The notes below the pieces were generated by a model, which worked only from the letters and a program-made list of their open reading frames with translations, was not told the origin of the DNA and did not search any database. A DNA stretch of 34,427 nucleotides, taken from positions 1 to 34,427 of the forward strand of contig CAMBFS010000023.1 of assembly GCA_945865755.1 (NCBI GenBank). Reading direction: 5' to 3'. Each line of letters opens with the position of its first letter. Position 1 is the first letter of the stretch. A program made the translations under genes and the position numbers. Positions 1 to 8,417 of the stretch are shown here, piece after piece. Source of the stretch: Klebsiella pneumoniae (GTDB lineage: Bacteria > Desulfobacterota > Binatia > Bin18).

Positions 1-140
1 GAATAATCAAAGGTTCGTACGATAACAGCCAACTTCCAGCACGGGCTTATTGTAAAAGGTCGGCAGGCGAATGTAGACCAGGCCCAGCAAAACTCCTTAA
101 AATCAAGTGATTTCTTGGATTTACGAAAAGTGTCCTGACA
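1..140. mobile_element. Terminal fragment of an insertion sequence
   Basis: The fragment enters from outside the window and ends at about 139. Read on the minus strand its tip is GTCAGGACAC, the same ten bases that open the insertion sequence at 34181 on the plus strand. Both tips are also preceded by CTGA plus one base. Beyond the tip the two sequences diverge, so this may be the opposite end of the same element type or a relative. Only short open frames are present and no transposase motif is recognisable in 140 bases. The element abuts and truncates the Uma2-family gene. Confidence 0.5.
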
Positions 141-500
141 TCAGCTCCTGCCGTATGGTTCAATGATCCATACGGCTTTCACTCCGGCCTTCACTAGCAG
201 TTTGGCTTTATCCAGAATCGATTGAATGCTTTGACTCGAGGAAATGACCTCGATCGCCAAGAGCGGTAAGCGCTCGACCTTGAGCACATCCTCGAAAAAA
301 TTCGGCTGAATCTGCTCCTTGGGAAAAATAGAAATATCTGGGGTCAAGCCATTGTCGATGGCGAGGGTGAGTTCCGGCAGCGGTTGGAATTGCTCATCCT
401 GGAGCAGTTGGCGCATGATTTGCGCGCAAATGTAGCTGTGATTCAGCGAGGGCATGTCCTTTTCCTGTTCTTGATCGACCAATTCCGTAGTCTCAAACAT
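141..500 (-). pseudogene. Uma2-family (DUF820) nuclease-like gene, 3' truncated by an IS
   Basis: The 119 residues show the Uma2 pattern: an early SYICAQIMRQL helix, TPDISIF with a likely catalytic Asp near residue 54, LAIEVISSSQS with a conserved Glu near residue 83, and KAKLLVKAGVKAVWII. Uma2 proteins are small PD-(D/E)xK-like nucleases, usually about 190 residues, and often occur in many copies. The frame stops just after the VWIIEPYG strand, where the family continues for about 60 more residues. The TGA lies five bases before the GTCAGGACAC tip of the IS, so the end is made by the insertion. The catalytic core may remain, but a folded active product is doubtful. The function of the family is uncertain. 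Confidence 0.7.
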
Positions 501-746
501 AATGATTCACCCGTCTTGTTACCTTCGTGCGCACTGCCGCGAACTTCGCCGTGTCGGCTCCGTGCCATGCCCGTGATAGGGGAAGCGTTGGGTCTTGGCA
601 AGAACAGAAATTTTCATTGGTTGAGTTGTCCCTATCAGCGGTGCTGTCAGGGGTGGGAGGCGAAGGCAAGGCACGCCTAACGCAATTGACCGACCCTCAT
701 CCCCAGCTCACAATACCGCCGAGAGATACTGAAGAAGGAGACTTCC
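501..746. other. Intergenic gap between divergent Uma2 and vapBC genes
   Basis: This divergent spacer carries the leaders of the Uma2 gene (leftward) and the VapBC pair (rightward). Apart from the promoter-like boxes at 686-714 and the ribosome-binding site GAAGGAG just before 747, nothing recognisable was seen. Short open frames across it have no family resemblance. Confidence 0.4.
686..714 (+). promoter_or_regulatory. Candidate sigma-70 promoter of the vapBC pair
   Basis: TTGACC (686-691, five of six matches to TTGACA) is followed after 17 bases by CACAAT (709-714, four of six matches to TATAAT). Transcription would begin near 721, about 25 bases before the GTG start of the antitoxin. This is pattern matching only. 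Confidence 0.35.
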
Positions 747-962
747 GTGGCCAAGATATTACCGCTTCTCCAGAAGAATGTGTTGGTGGAAAAAAGAAAA
801 GTACGGCAGTTGATGAAGAGCCTCGGTGCTGAAAACGAGTCGGAAGCGATTCGCGTTGCTATTGATGACCGCCTTTTCGCTGATGAGGTTATGAAGCATG
901 TCCAGCAGCTCCGACGCAGAGGAACCGTTCGTGACGCTTACCAGCGAGCAGCAAGGAAGTAA
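747..962 (+). CDS. VapB-like antitoxin
   Basis: This 71-residue protein starts at GTG, chosen because GAAGGAG lies seven bases upstream. The segment ENESEAIRVAIDDRL resembles the ribbon-helix-helix core of VapB-type antitoxins, which bind the operator as dimers and wrap the toxin with a C-terminal tail. The tail here is basic (RRRGTVRDAYQRAARK). Its stop overlaps the ATG of the PIN-domain gene by one base (TAATG), the usual translational coupling of an antitoxin-toxin pair. Regulation is presumably autogenous from the promoter-like site just upstream. The family call rests mainly on size, context and the short RHH-like motif. Confidence 0.7.
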   Translation: MAKILPLLQKNVLVEKRKVRQLMKSLGAENESEAIRVAIDDRLFADEVMKHVQQLRRRGTVRDAYQRAARK

Positions 963-1426
963 TGCCTTTGTCGCCAGTGCGACCTGTACTCTTTGACACT
1001 TCCATTGTGATCCCCATGATCCGTGGGGAAGCCTACGAGACGCTTTTTCAAGGCGCGCTCCGTACCGGGCGCGCGCGTCTCAGCTCCGTGGTGATGCAGG
1101 AGCTTTACGCTGGAACCCGAACCCCAGCCGACAAAAGAGACTATGACGAGATCAACAGAGCGTTTCTGAATCGGCGGTATATGGTCGTTCCTCATCATGA
1201 GGACTGGATTCTGAGCGGCATCCTACTTGCGCGCTATCAGCGCTTGTATGGAGATGTAGAACCACGAGACCATATCAATGACATTCTGATCGCCCTTTGC
1301 GCGGTACAGACGAATGCTACGCTTGTGACAGAGAATACCGACGATATGAAGCGATGGCAGAGGATGTTGAGGCGTGCCGGGAAAAATTTACTTCTCATGG
1401 CGGTCCATCGGGAAGAATATCGCTAA
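962..1426 (+). CDS. VapC-like PIN-domain ribonuclease toxin
   Basis: This 154-residue protein is of normal VapC length. PIN-domain acidic residues are visible: Asp in VLFDTSIVIPM (near residue 12), Glu in VVMQELYAG (near 48), Asp in HINDILIALCA (near 107) and Asp in VTENTDDMKRW (near 126). These coordinate the metal in VapC toxins, which cleave tRNA or rRNA and are neutralised by the cognate VapB. The start overlaps the antitoxin stop. The gene converges on thyX with only four bases between the two stops, so no independent terminator fits there. The RNA target cannot be told from sequence. Confidence 0.85.
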   Translation: MPLSPVRPVLFDTSIVIPMIRGEAYETLFQGALRTGRARLSSVVMQELYAGTRTPADKRDYDEINRAFLNRRYMVVPHHEDWILSGILLARYQRLYGDVEPRDHINDILIALCAVQTNATLVTENTDDMKRWQRMLRRAGKNLLLMAVHREEYR

Positions 1427-1430
1427 GCTT

Positions 1431-3086
1431 TCAAGTCATTGTCCGCTTGTACTCGCTCCGCATCTCCGCCTGTAACCGCCCCAACCGATACGTATTCGAG
1501 TCGAGAAACCGCGCGCAATGGGCAAGGGTAGGGTGGGCATCGCCAATCAACCGCCACATCTCCTGCACGATGAACCGATAGTCGGGATGTCCTTGCGGCA
1601 TGGTGCGTAACTCGCCGATATGCACCGCCTCGCGCAGGTTCATCTTCATGTACCAGCGAATGCGATACGCGAAAGGCACGACATACTGCGCTTCTTGTGG
1701 GAACTCGCGCACGAGCTGTTCGTAGAGATTCGCCGTTTGGTCCATACAGCGCGTGAAGTCAGACAGAAACCCCGCCTCTTCGATTTCGAGCGGTGTGTCG
1801 TATCCGTGTCGCGTCGTAAAGTCTTGGCGTTCCTGTGTGAGGATACGATGGCGCTGCAAATCCCGGTACAGTCCCAGGTTGGCGATAATATCGAACGTGT
1901 ACGACACCTGTTCGAGCGCGCGTCCGGGTTTGTCACGGCGATGCCGACGCCGCTGAAGATATTCGTCGAGCAACTGGCGGCGCTGGTCCGTGGTGAGCGT
2001 GCGCACCAGCCCGCGAAGCTGTGCCAACGGCTGTTGCACGTGAGGATAGAGAATGGCCGCGACGATTTTCTCCTCGGCGGCCTCATCATAATCAATCAAG
2101 GTCACAGGCTGACTGGCGGCCACTGGTGTGTGGGCAAGATACTGGACCGATGCCTTGCGAACGGCGGCGAACGTTTCCGCCAGATACTCACTGCGTCGTG
2201 CTCGTTTCACGAATGAGGGAATCAGCGGCTCCAAAGCGCGCTGGATGCCGGTGGCGATCTGTTGCCCCTCGCTCAGCTCCTGTGAGTAGAGTTTGTTGAG
2301 CAAATGCTCGAAGGCTTGACCGACCCCGAAGATGCCAACATTCGTGAGCGTCGCGGCGGGGAGATAGGAGCGCAGGATGTCACAGGCTTGCGCGCGCACG
2401 GTCGCCCGATACGCGGTCTCCGCCCATTTGCGTAGTTGGTCATCGTCGGCTGTCTCTTTGTAGGTCAACGGGTCGCCGGTCCGCGGATGTTTCCATTCCA
2501 CCGACTCAATGGGCAGGCTACGGCGCACGAACTCGATCATCGGATCGATCTGCGCCGCGTAGGTCTCGAATAACAAGCGCATCGTCGAGAGGTAGGCTTC
2601 GCGATGCGGGGAGGCCATGAGACGAGGCTCCTTGTAGAACAAGAAGTCACCGTCTTCCCCCTTGTTATCGAAGCGAACATAGCGGGTCGATTTTTCCAAC
2701 GGTGCGATGCCGATGCGCGCGTCTTCAATGAATTTGGCGGCGACATTGGAAATGTGCTCGCAGGCGACATGCGCCCCGCCCAGTTGCGCTACTGAATCAT
2801 CGCCGTAGCCGATCAACACCCGATCATAGAACTCTCGCGCCTTCTTGAGCGCGGCGGTCTGATCCGTGGGGCTTGAAGCACTACTGGCAAACGTGTTCAG
2901 GGCGTGATCGAAACGGCCGAGGAATTCGTCGAGGAAAATGCGCCGCAGGGTTTTCGCCGAACGGCTGTAGCGAGAGAACAACGCCCCGGCCACTTCTTGC
3001 GGGAGCATGAGACCAAAAATCGGATCGGTGAGATTGGTGAAAAAAGGAGCGAGCTGTCGTTGTTCAGTGGGCGAAAACGGTTCCAT
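1431..3086 (-). CDS. thyX: Double-length FAD-dependent thymidylate synthase
   Basis: ThyX makes dTMP from dUMP using methylenetetrahydrofolate and reduced FAD. At 551 residues this protein is about twice the usual 220-320. The C-terminal half carries the ThyX-like motif at about residues 408-425 (LQRHRILTQERQDFTTRHGY, variant of RHRxxSxNExSxR). The N-terminal half has a related but degenerate stretch around residues 80-125 (YGDDSVAQLGG, ACEHISNVAAKFIED, EKSTRYVRFD), as expected of a fused tandem in which one half may have lost catalysis. It is the last gene of the leftward carboxylase operon, starting three bases after the carrier-protein stop. No thyA is seen in the window. Confidence 0.78.
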   Translation of the reverse strand: MEPFSPTEQRQLAPFFTNLTDPIFGLMLPQEVAGALFSRYSRSAKTLRRIFLDEFLGRFDHALNTFASSASSPTDQTAALKKAREFYDRVLIGYGDDSVAQLGGAHVACEHISNVAAKFIEDARIGIAPLEKSTRYVRFDNKGEDGDFLFYKEPRLMASPHREAYLSTMRLLFETYAAQIDPMIEFVRRSLPIESVEWKHPRTGDPLTYKETADDDQLRKWAETAYRATVRAQACDILRSYLPAATLTNVGIFGVGQAFEHLLNKLYSQELSEGQQIATGIQRALEPLIPSFVKRARRSEYLAETFAAVRKASVQYLAHTPVAASQPVTLIDYDEAAEEKIVAAILYPHVQQPLAQLRGLVRTLTTDQRRQLLDEYLQRRRHRRDKPGRALEQVSYTFDIIANLGLYRDLQRHRILTQERQDFTTRHGYDTPLEIEEAGFLSDFTRCMDQTANLYEQLVREFPQEAQYVVPFAYRIRWYMKMNLREAVHIGELRTMPQGHPDYRFIVQEMWRLIGDAHPTLAHCARFLDSNTYRLGRLQAEMRSEYKRTMT

Positions 3087-3089
3087 TGC

Positions 3090-3596
<507 letters not shown>

Positions 3597-3605
3597 AGAA
3601 CAGTT

Positions 3606-3678
3606 CCGAGTTTCGAGTTCTGAGTTTCGAGTTTTGATAAAACCTGACAACTGATGACTAACGACTGATAACTGTCCT
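3606..3678. repeat. Heptanucleotide array between biotin carboxylase and carrier genes
   Basis: Consecutive 7-mers read on the plus strand: CCGAGTT, TCGAGTT, CTGAGTT, TCGAGTT (3606-3633), then TTGATAA. After a three-base slip come CTGACAA, CTGATGA, CTAACGA, CTGATAA, CTGTCCT (3644-3678). The period is seven although the unit changes halfway. On the minus strand the array is open in the frame shared by the two flanking genes. Confidence 0.8.
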
Positions 3679-5168
3679 TATCGCCATTGATGTCCGCGCC
3701 AAGCCGAGACGCCGCCACGAGTCGCGCCTTGCCGCGGAAGGGCGCTAGCCAGGGCTTGATCCTTGTGGAATGCCGCGATCGCCGCGACGGTGAGAATCAC
3801 TTCCTGATGGAGAGCGTCTTCCTCCGGCAACCCGTGAAACTCTTGCTCGATAAAGCCGGTGTCGATGTCGCCAGCCATGAACCGTGGATGTTGTAGTGCC
3901 CAGCGGTGGAAGGGAATGTTCGTGACGATGCCTTCGACCGTGTACTCTTGGAGCGCGCGCAGCATGCGTTGAATCGCTTCGGTCCGCGTCCGACCGTAGG
4001 CGCACAGCTTGGAAATCATCGGATCGTAGAAAATCGGCACGTCCCAGCCTTCGTACACGCCGCTGTCATCGCGGATGCCGTTGCCGCCAGGGACGCGCAG
4101 AATCTCAATTTTTCCGGGTGATGGGAAAAACTCACGCGACGGGTCTTCCGCGTAAATGCGACATTCGACCGCCCACCCGCGTTGTTGAATATCCTTTTGC
4201 TGCAAGGTGAGCCGCTCGCCCGCCGCGATCTCGATTTGCGCTTTGACCAAATCCACCCCAGTCACGAGTTCTGTCACCGGATGTTCGACTTGGATACGGG
4301 TGTTCATCTCCAAGAAGTAGAAGTTTTGTCGGGCGTCAACGAGGAACTCAATGGTTCCGGCCCCGACGTAGTTCACCGCTTTGGCCGCCGCGACGGCGAC
4401 TTGGCCCATCTGTTCGCGAATGGCGTCGGTGATCGCCATTGAGGGCGATTCTTCAATCACTTTCTGATGGCGACGTTGCAGGGAACATTCACGTTCGTAC
4501 AAATGAATAATGTTGCCGTAGGTATCGCCCAGGACCTGCACTTCGACGTGGCGGGGCTTCTCGACGAACTTCTCCATGTACATGCGGTCATCGCCGAACG
4601 AGGACTTGGCTTCGGAGCGGACCCCACGCAAGGCGGACACCACTTCATCGCGGCTGCGCACAAGGCGCATGCCTTTGCCCCCACCACCAGCCGAGGCTTT
4701 GAACATGACGGGGAACCCTATTTGTTCGGCTGCTTTGAGGACCTCATCTTCACTGCCGAGCACATCCGTCCCGGGAACGACCGGCACGTTCGCCTTTTGC
4801 ATAAGCTGACGGGCGGTGACCTTATCGCCCATCTTTTCAATGGCTTCAGGGGTAGGACCAATGAAGACAATGCCCGCGTCCTTGCACGCCCGCGCGAAGG
4901 GCGCGCGTTCGGACAGAAACCCGTAGCCCGGGTGGATCGCTTCCGCGCCGGTTTTCTTGGCGGCATCAATAATTTTGGGGATGACCAGATAGCTTTCCGC
5001 CGAGGGCGACGGGCCGATATGCACCGCGTAGTCGGCATATTGGACATGCAGGGCGGAGCGGTCGGCATCGGAGTACACCGCGACGGTTTCGACCCCTAGC
5101 TCGCGACATGCACGAATGACGCGAACGGCGATCTCTCCGCGGTTGGCAATGAGTACACGTTTGAACAT
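3678..5168 (-). CDS. accC: Acetyl/propionyl-CoA carboxylase, biotin carboxylase subunit
   Basis: This 496-residue protein performs the ATP- and bicarbonate-dependent carboxylation of biotin. Biotin-carboxylase signatures in order: N-terminal KRVLIANRGEIAVRVIRA (residues 3-20), HPGYGFLSE (near 79), glycine-rich ATP-grasp loop KASAGGGGKGMRLV (near 158), HLYERECSLQRRHQKVIEE (near 224) and EMNTRIQVEHPVTE (near 288). The start at ATG 5168 fits the family N-terminus exactly. About 50 residues extend past the usual 446-residue AccC end, as in PccA-type alpha subunits. Transcribed with the carrier protein and beta subunit; the gaps on both sides are filled with heptad arrays. Acetyl-CoA or propionyl-CoA may be the substrate. 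Confidence 0.93.
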   Translation of the reverse strand: MFKRVLIANRGEIAVRVIRACRELGVETVAVYSDADRSALHVQYADYAVHIGPSPSAESYLVIPKIIDAAKKTGAEAIHPGYGFLSERAPFARACKDAGIVFIGPTPEAIEKMGDKVTARQLMQKANVPVVPGTDVLGSEDEVLKAAEQIGFPVMFKASAGGGGKGMRLVRSRDEVVSALRGVRSEAKSSFGDDRMYMEKFVEKPRHVEVQVLGDTYGNIIHLYERECSLQRRHQKVIEESPSMAITDAIREQMGQVAVAAAKAVNYVGAGTIEFLVDARQNFYFLEMNTRIQVEHPVTELVTGVDLVKAQIEIAAGERLTLQQKDIQQRGWAVECRIYAEDPSREFFPSPGKIEILRVPGGNGIRDDSGVYEGWDVPIFYDPMISKLCAYGRTRTEAIQRMLRALQEYTVEGIVTNIPFHRWALQHPRFMAGDIDTGFIEQEFHGLPEEDALHQEVILTVAAIAAFHKDQALASALPRQGATRGGVSAWRGHQWR

Positions 5169-5180
5169 AGCTGAAGCCTT

Positions 5181-5321
5181 AGTAGTCAGTAGCCAGTAGC
5201 CAGTAGCCAGTAGCCAGTAGTTCGGAGTTCGGAGTTCGGAGTTCGGAGTCAGTAGTTGGGAACCAGTAGTCAGTAGCCAATTATGAATGGTGACGGATTT
5301 TTCTACTGACTACTGACTACT
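5181..5321. repeat. Long phase-locked heptad array with inverted partner
   Basis: Fourteen consecutive heptads run in one register from 5181 to 5278: AGTAGTC, four AGTAGCC, AGTAGTT, three CGGAGTT, CGGAGTC, AGTAGTT, GGGAACC, AGTAGTC, AGTAGCC. A short complementary partner, two ACTGACT units plus ACT, lies at 5305-5321 directly before the carboxylase beta stop and can pair with the AGTAGTCAGTAG stretches. The unit changes without losing the 7-nt frame. Confidence 0.9.
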
Positions 5322-5323
5322 TC

Positions 5324-6874
5324 TCAGAGCGGGATATTCCCATGTTTCTTAGGCGGGTTTTTCTCCCGTTTGTTCTGAATCATTGAGAGCGCGCGAATCA
5401 GATGGGGCCGAGTGTCGGCGGGCATGATGATCTCATCTATATAGCCCAGCTCCGCCGCCTTGAATGGCGTGGCGAAGGTCCGGCGATATTCGTTGACCAA
5501 GCGCTCGCGTTCGGCCTGGGGCTCCGTGGCTTTTTCGATGGCGTTGCGGAAGATGATGTTCACCGCGCCGTCCGGTCCCATGACTGCGATTTCCGCTCCC
5601 GGGTAGGCTAGGTTCACGTCGCTGCGCAAAACCTTGCTCGACATGACCACATACGCGCCACCGTAGGCTTTACGGGTAATCACGCAGATTTTCGGCACCG
5701 TCGCTTCACAGTAGGCGTACAACAGCTTCGCGCCGTGGCGGATGATGCCGCCGTATTCTTGTGAGGTGCCAGGGAGAAAACCGGGGACATCGACAAAGGT
5801 CACGATCGGGATGTTGAAACAATCGCAGAAGCGCACGAAGCGTCCGCCCTTCGTGGACGCATCAATGTCGAGCACGCCCGCCAGAAATGCCGGTTGGTTG
5901 GCGACAATGCCAACCGGGCGACCACCGATGCGAGCGAACCCCACGACAATGTTGCGAGCGAAATCTTGTTGCACCTCGAAGAAATACTGCTCATCGACGA
6001 TCCCTTTGATGAGTTCCTTGATGTCGTAGGGTTTGTTGGGATTGTCGGGGATCAAGGCATTGAGTTGCTCGTCCCGGCGGTTGGGATCGTCACTCGTCGG
6101 GCGAATGGGGGGGTCTTCGGTATTGTTACTTGGCAGAAAACTCAGGAGTTCGCGAATGGCATGGATGCTTTCGCGCTCACTGGGGGACGAGAAATGCGCG
6201 ACGCCGCTCCGCCCGTTATGAGTTTCGGCTCCACCCAGTTCCTGCATCGTGACTTCTTCATGGGTTACGGTCTTAATCACTTCCGGCCCCGTGATGAACA
6301 TATAGCTGGAATTCTCGACCATGAAGATGAAATCCGTCATCGCTGGTGAATAGACGGCACCACCAGCGCAGGGACCCATGATGGCGGAAATCTGGGGCAC
6401 GACGCCGGAAGAAAGGACGTTGCGCAGGAAAATCTCACCATAGCCCGCGAGGCTGACAACCCCTTCTTGGATACGGGCGCCACCGGAATCGTTGATGCCA
6501 ACGACTGGGCAGCCGGTCTTCATCGCCAAGTCCATCACTTTACAGATTTTTTCCGAGAACGCGCCAGAGAGGCTGCCACCAAAGACCGTGAAATCTTGGG
6601 AAAAGACAAAAATCTGCCGACCATCGACGTTGCCGTAGCCGGTGACGACCCCATCGCCAGGGGTCTTCTTCTTCTCCATCTCGAAGTCTGTGCACCGGTG
6701 AGTCTTGAAGCGGTCGAGTTCGACGAAGGTGCCAGGATCAAGGAGCAGTTCCGCTCGCTCACGGGCGGTGAGCTTGCCTTGTTCGTGGTGCTTTTTGATA
6801 CGATCCAGGCCGCCCCCTTGGAGGGCTTCTTCATTACGACGCGCGAGTTCCTGTAGATTTTCTTGCAAACCCAT
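5324..6874 (-). CDS. pccB: Acyl-CoA carboxylase beta (carboxyltransferase) subunit
   Basis: This 516-residue protein is of full PccB length (about 510-540). It transfers carboxyl from biotin to acetyl- or propionyl-CoA. The N-terminal half has [19 protein letters not shown] (near residue 34), [20 protein letters not shown] (near 91), the acyl-CoA oxyanion region [15 protein letters not shown] (near 123) and [17 protein letters not shown] (near 165). The C-terminal biotin-binding half has [29 protein letters not shown] (two glycine-rich stretches) and [13 protein letters not shown]. It is the carboxyltransferase partner of the downstream biotin carboxylase and carrier protein. Sequence alone does not separate propionyl-CoA from acetyl-CoA specificity. 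The ribosome-binding site is modest. Confidence 0.93.
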   Translation of the reverse strand: MGLQENLQELARRNEEALQGGGLDRIKKHHEQGKLTARERAELLLDPGTFVELDRFKTHRCTDFEMEKKKTPGDGVVTGYGNVDGRQIFVFSQDFTVFGGSLSGAFSEKICKVMDLAMKTGCPVVGINDSGGARIQEGVVSLAGYGEIFLRNVLSSGVVPQISAIMGPCAGGAVYSPAMTDFIFMVENSSYMFITGPEVIKTVTHEEVTMQELGGAETHNGRSGVAHFSSPSERESIHAIRELLSFLPSNNTEDPPIRPTSDDPNRRDEQLNALIPDNPNKPYDIKELIKGIVDEQYFFEVQQDFARNIVVGFARIGGRPVGIVANQPAFLAGVLDIDASTKGGRFVRFCDCFNIPIVTFVDVPGFLPGTSQEYGGIIRHGAKLLYAYCEATVPKICVITRKAYGGAYVVMSSKVLRSDVNLAYPGAEIAVMGPDGAVNIIFRNAIEKATEPQAERERLVNEYRRTFATPFKAAELGYIDEIIMPADTRPHLIRALSMIQNKREKNPPKKHGNIPL

Positions 6875-6908
6875 AAGATGTGATCCTGTGTCTTCTGTCC
6901 TTTCGACT

Positions 6909-6933
6909 AAGCGGGGTGCGAAGCCCCGCTTTT
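6909..6933. terminator. GC-rich stem-loop between E2 and carboxylase beta genes
   Basis: AGCGGGG and CCCCGCT form a seven-base stem around a seven-base loop, with a short T run on the plus-strand side. The operon is transcribed on the minus strand, where no U tract follows. It may therefore attenuate or protect transcript ends rather than terminate. It is the only gap structure in this operon that is not heptameric. Confidence 0.35.
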
Positions 6934-7001
6934 GTAACGTGGAGGTCGGAAAATAGCAAGGAAGGGCGAGGGGCGGAACGAGTCGTAGCTGATGTCAGTC
7001 G

Positions 7002-8249
7002 CTAAGAGCGCGCGTCCAATGAAATCCGATTGCCGTGGGCTAAAAGGTCCGCGACGGTTTGCAGGAACGCACCCGCGGGAGCGCCGTCAATCACGCGATG
7101 GTCGAACGTGAGACTCAACACCATCATCGACCGTTTCGCGATCTCGCCTCGATAAATCACCGGCTTTTCGACAATCCGTCCCACGCCAAGAATACCGGTC
7201 TGTGGAGAGTTAATGATTGGAGTGAAGCCATCAACGCCGTACATCCCTAAGTTCGAGACCGTGAAGGTTCCACCAGAGACTTCTTCGATGGACAGTTTTC
7301 CCGCGCGGGCTTTTTCGGCTAACCCCTTCGCTTCTTGGGCGATCTCCTTGAGTGATTTTTTATCAGTGTGGTGAACCACGGGAACGATCAGCCCTTCTTC
7401 GAGAGCCACGGCGAGACCGACATGCACATCGCTGAGATGACGAATGGTGTCGCCGTCCAGCGTGGAGTTCATGCGTGGATGCTGCTTGAGCGCGTGGGCG
7501 CAGGCTTGAACGATAAAGTCGGTATAGGTGGCGCTGAACTCGCGCTGCACTTCCTGGCGACGGTCAATCAGTTGCGTGACATCGACCTCGGTCGTGATGG
7601 TGAGCTGCGCGCTGCCTTGCAGACTTCTGTGCATCCGCTCGGCGATGACCTTGCGCATGCCACGGAGAGGAATGCTTTGCGCGACGGGAGTGGGAGCGAG
7701 AGTCGCGGCGGGTGCTGCTGGAGCTGAAGATGCCGCGGTTGGGGCTGGCGCTTTCGCGCGGTCGTCGATGGCTTTTTGCACATCTTCGCGAGTCACGCGC
7801 CCACCGGGGCCGGTGCCGATGATTGGGGCGAGATCAACTTTATGTTCTTCCGCGAGTTTGCGCGCGGCTGGGGTGACCGGTGGTCCTTCGCGGCGACCGC
7901 TACCTGACGGTGCGGTTGGTGTCGCGCTGGCCGCTGCTGGCGTAGTCGCGACTTTCGCGGACGGTGTGCCACCCCCACCATATTTGGCTGCAATCTCAGC
8001 GACATTCTCTCCAGCTTCGGCGATGATGGCGACTGGCAATCCCACCTCGACCACGGCCTCAAGTGGATACAGAAGTTTTGCCACCGTGCCGGTTGCTTTC
8101 ACTTCGACTTCGTAGAGGACTTTCTCCGTCTCCACTTCAAAGAGCGGCTCTCCGGCTTTGATGGCATCGCCTTCGTTCTTGAACCATTTCTGGATCGTTC
8201 CTTCGATCATAGTCAGACCGAACTTTGGCATCGTCACTTCTACCGCCAC
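7002..8249 (-). CDS. pdhC: 2-oxoacid dehydrogenase E2 (dihydrolipoamide acyltransferase)
   Basis: The predicted 415-residue protein starts at GTG 8249, chosen because AAGGAAGG lies nine bases upstream and the lipoyl domain follows at once. Domains in order: lipoyl domain (residues 1-80) with lipoylated Lys43 in ETEKVLYEVE; an Ala/Pro-rich flexible linker; peripheral subunit-binding domain VTPAARKLAEEHKVDLAPIIGTGPGGRVTREDV (two short blocks near 118-148); second Ala/Pro linker; and the catalytic acyltransferase domain with DHRVIDGAPAG near the C-terminus, containing the active-site His and Asp. E2 forms the core of pyruvate or related dehydrogenase complexes. It follows the E1 alpha and beta genes. 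No E3 gene is nearby, so E3 must come from elsewhere. Confidence 0.92.
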   Translation of the reverse strand: MAVEVTMPKFGLTMIEGTIQKWFKNEGDAIKAGEPLFEVETEKVLYEVEVKATGTVAKLLYPLEAVVEVGLPVAIIAEAGENVAEIAAKYGGGGTPSAKVATTPAAASATPTAPSGSGRREGPPVTPAARKLAEEHKVDLAPIIGTGPGGRVTREDVQKAIDDRAKAPAPTAASSAPAAPAATLAPTPVAQSIPLRGMRKVIAERMHRSLQGSAQLTITTEVDVTQLIDRRQEVQREFSATYTDFIVQACAHALKQHPRMNSTLDGDTIRHLSDVHVGLAVALEEGLIVPVVHHTDKKSLKEIAQEAKGLAEKARAGKLSIEEVSGGTFTVSNLGMYGVDGFTPIINSPQTGILGVGRIVEKPVIYRGEIAKRSMMVLSLTFDHRVIDGAPAGAFLQTVADLLAHGNRISLDARS

Positions 8250-8311
8250 GATTTTTTCCTTCCTTCGTTTTTCGCACTTCACCAATCGGCTTTCAATTCC
8301 GCTATACAAAA

Positions 8312-8404
8312 GGGGGAAAAGGGGAAAGGGGTAAACGGGGAAAAGGAAAACGTAAAACGAAATTTTCTCCTTCCCTTTTCACCAATTCCCCCTTTCCCCT
8401 TTTC
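8312..8404. repeat. G-rich heptad array with inverted arm and G-quadruplex motif
   Basis: Four runs of four or five G at 8312-8340 are separated by 3-5 bases, a textbook intramolecular G-quadruplex pattern on the plus strand (C-rich in the transcript). The segment 8316-8331 is perfectly complementary to 8389-8404 over 16 bases. This gives an alternative hairpin between the E1-beta stop and the E2 start. Units are GGGGAAA-like with seven- to nine-base spacing. Confidence 0.75.
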
Positions 8405-8417
8405 TTCCACCGTTTCC

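Noticed and set aside
1620..2216. Long plus-strand open frame opposite thyX, and similar long frames opposite uvrA, brxC and the carboxylase genes
   Set aside because: They are antisense to clearly conserved genes and have no recognisable domains; they reflect codon bias at moderately high GC.
3597..3650. Longer start of the carrier protein at 3650
   Set aside because: The added residues are only the translation of the heptad array; the MAYIATLGEQ start suits the domain better.
5181..5321. Possible CRISPR array
   Set aside because: The period is 7 nt with no unique spacers of 25-40 nt and no cas genes nearby.
6909..6933. Rho-independent terminator ending the E2 transcript
   Set aside because: The T-run is on the plus-strand side, whereas transcription here is on the minus strand; listed only as a stem-loop with low confidence.
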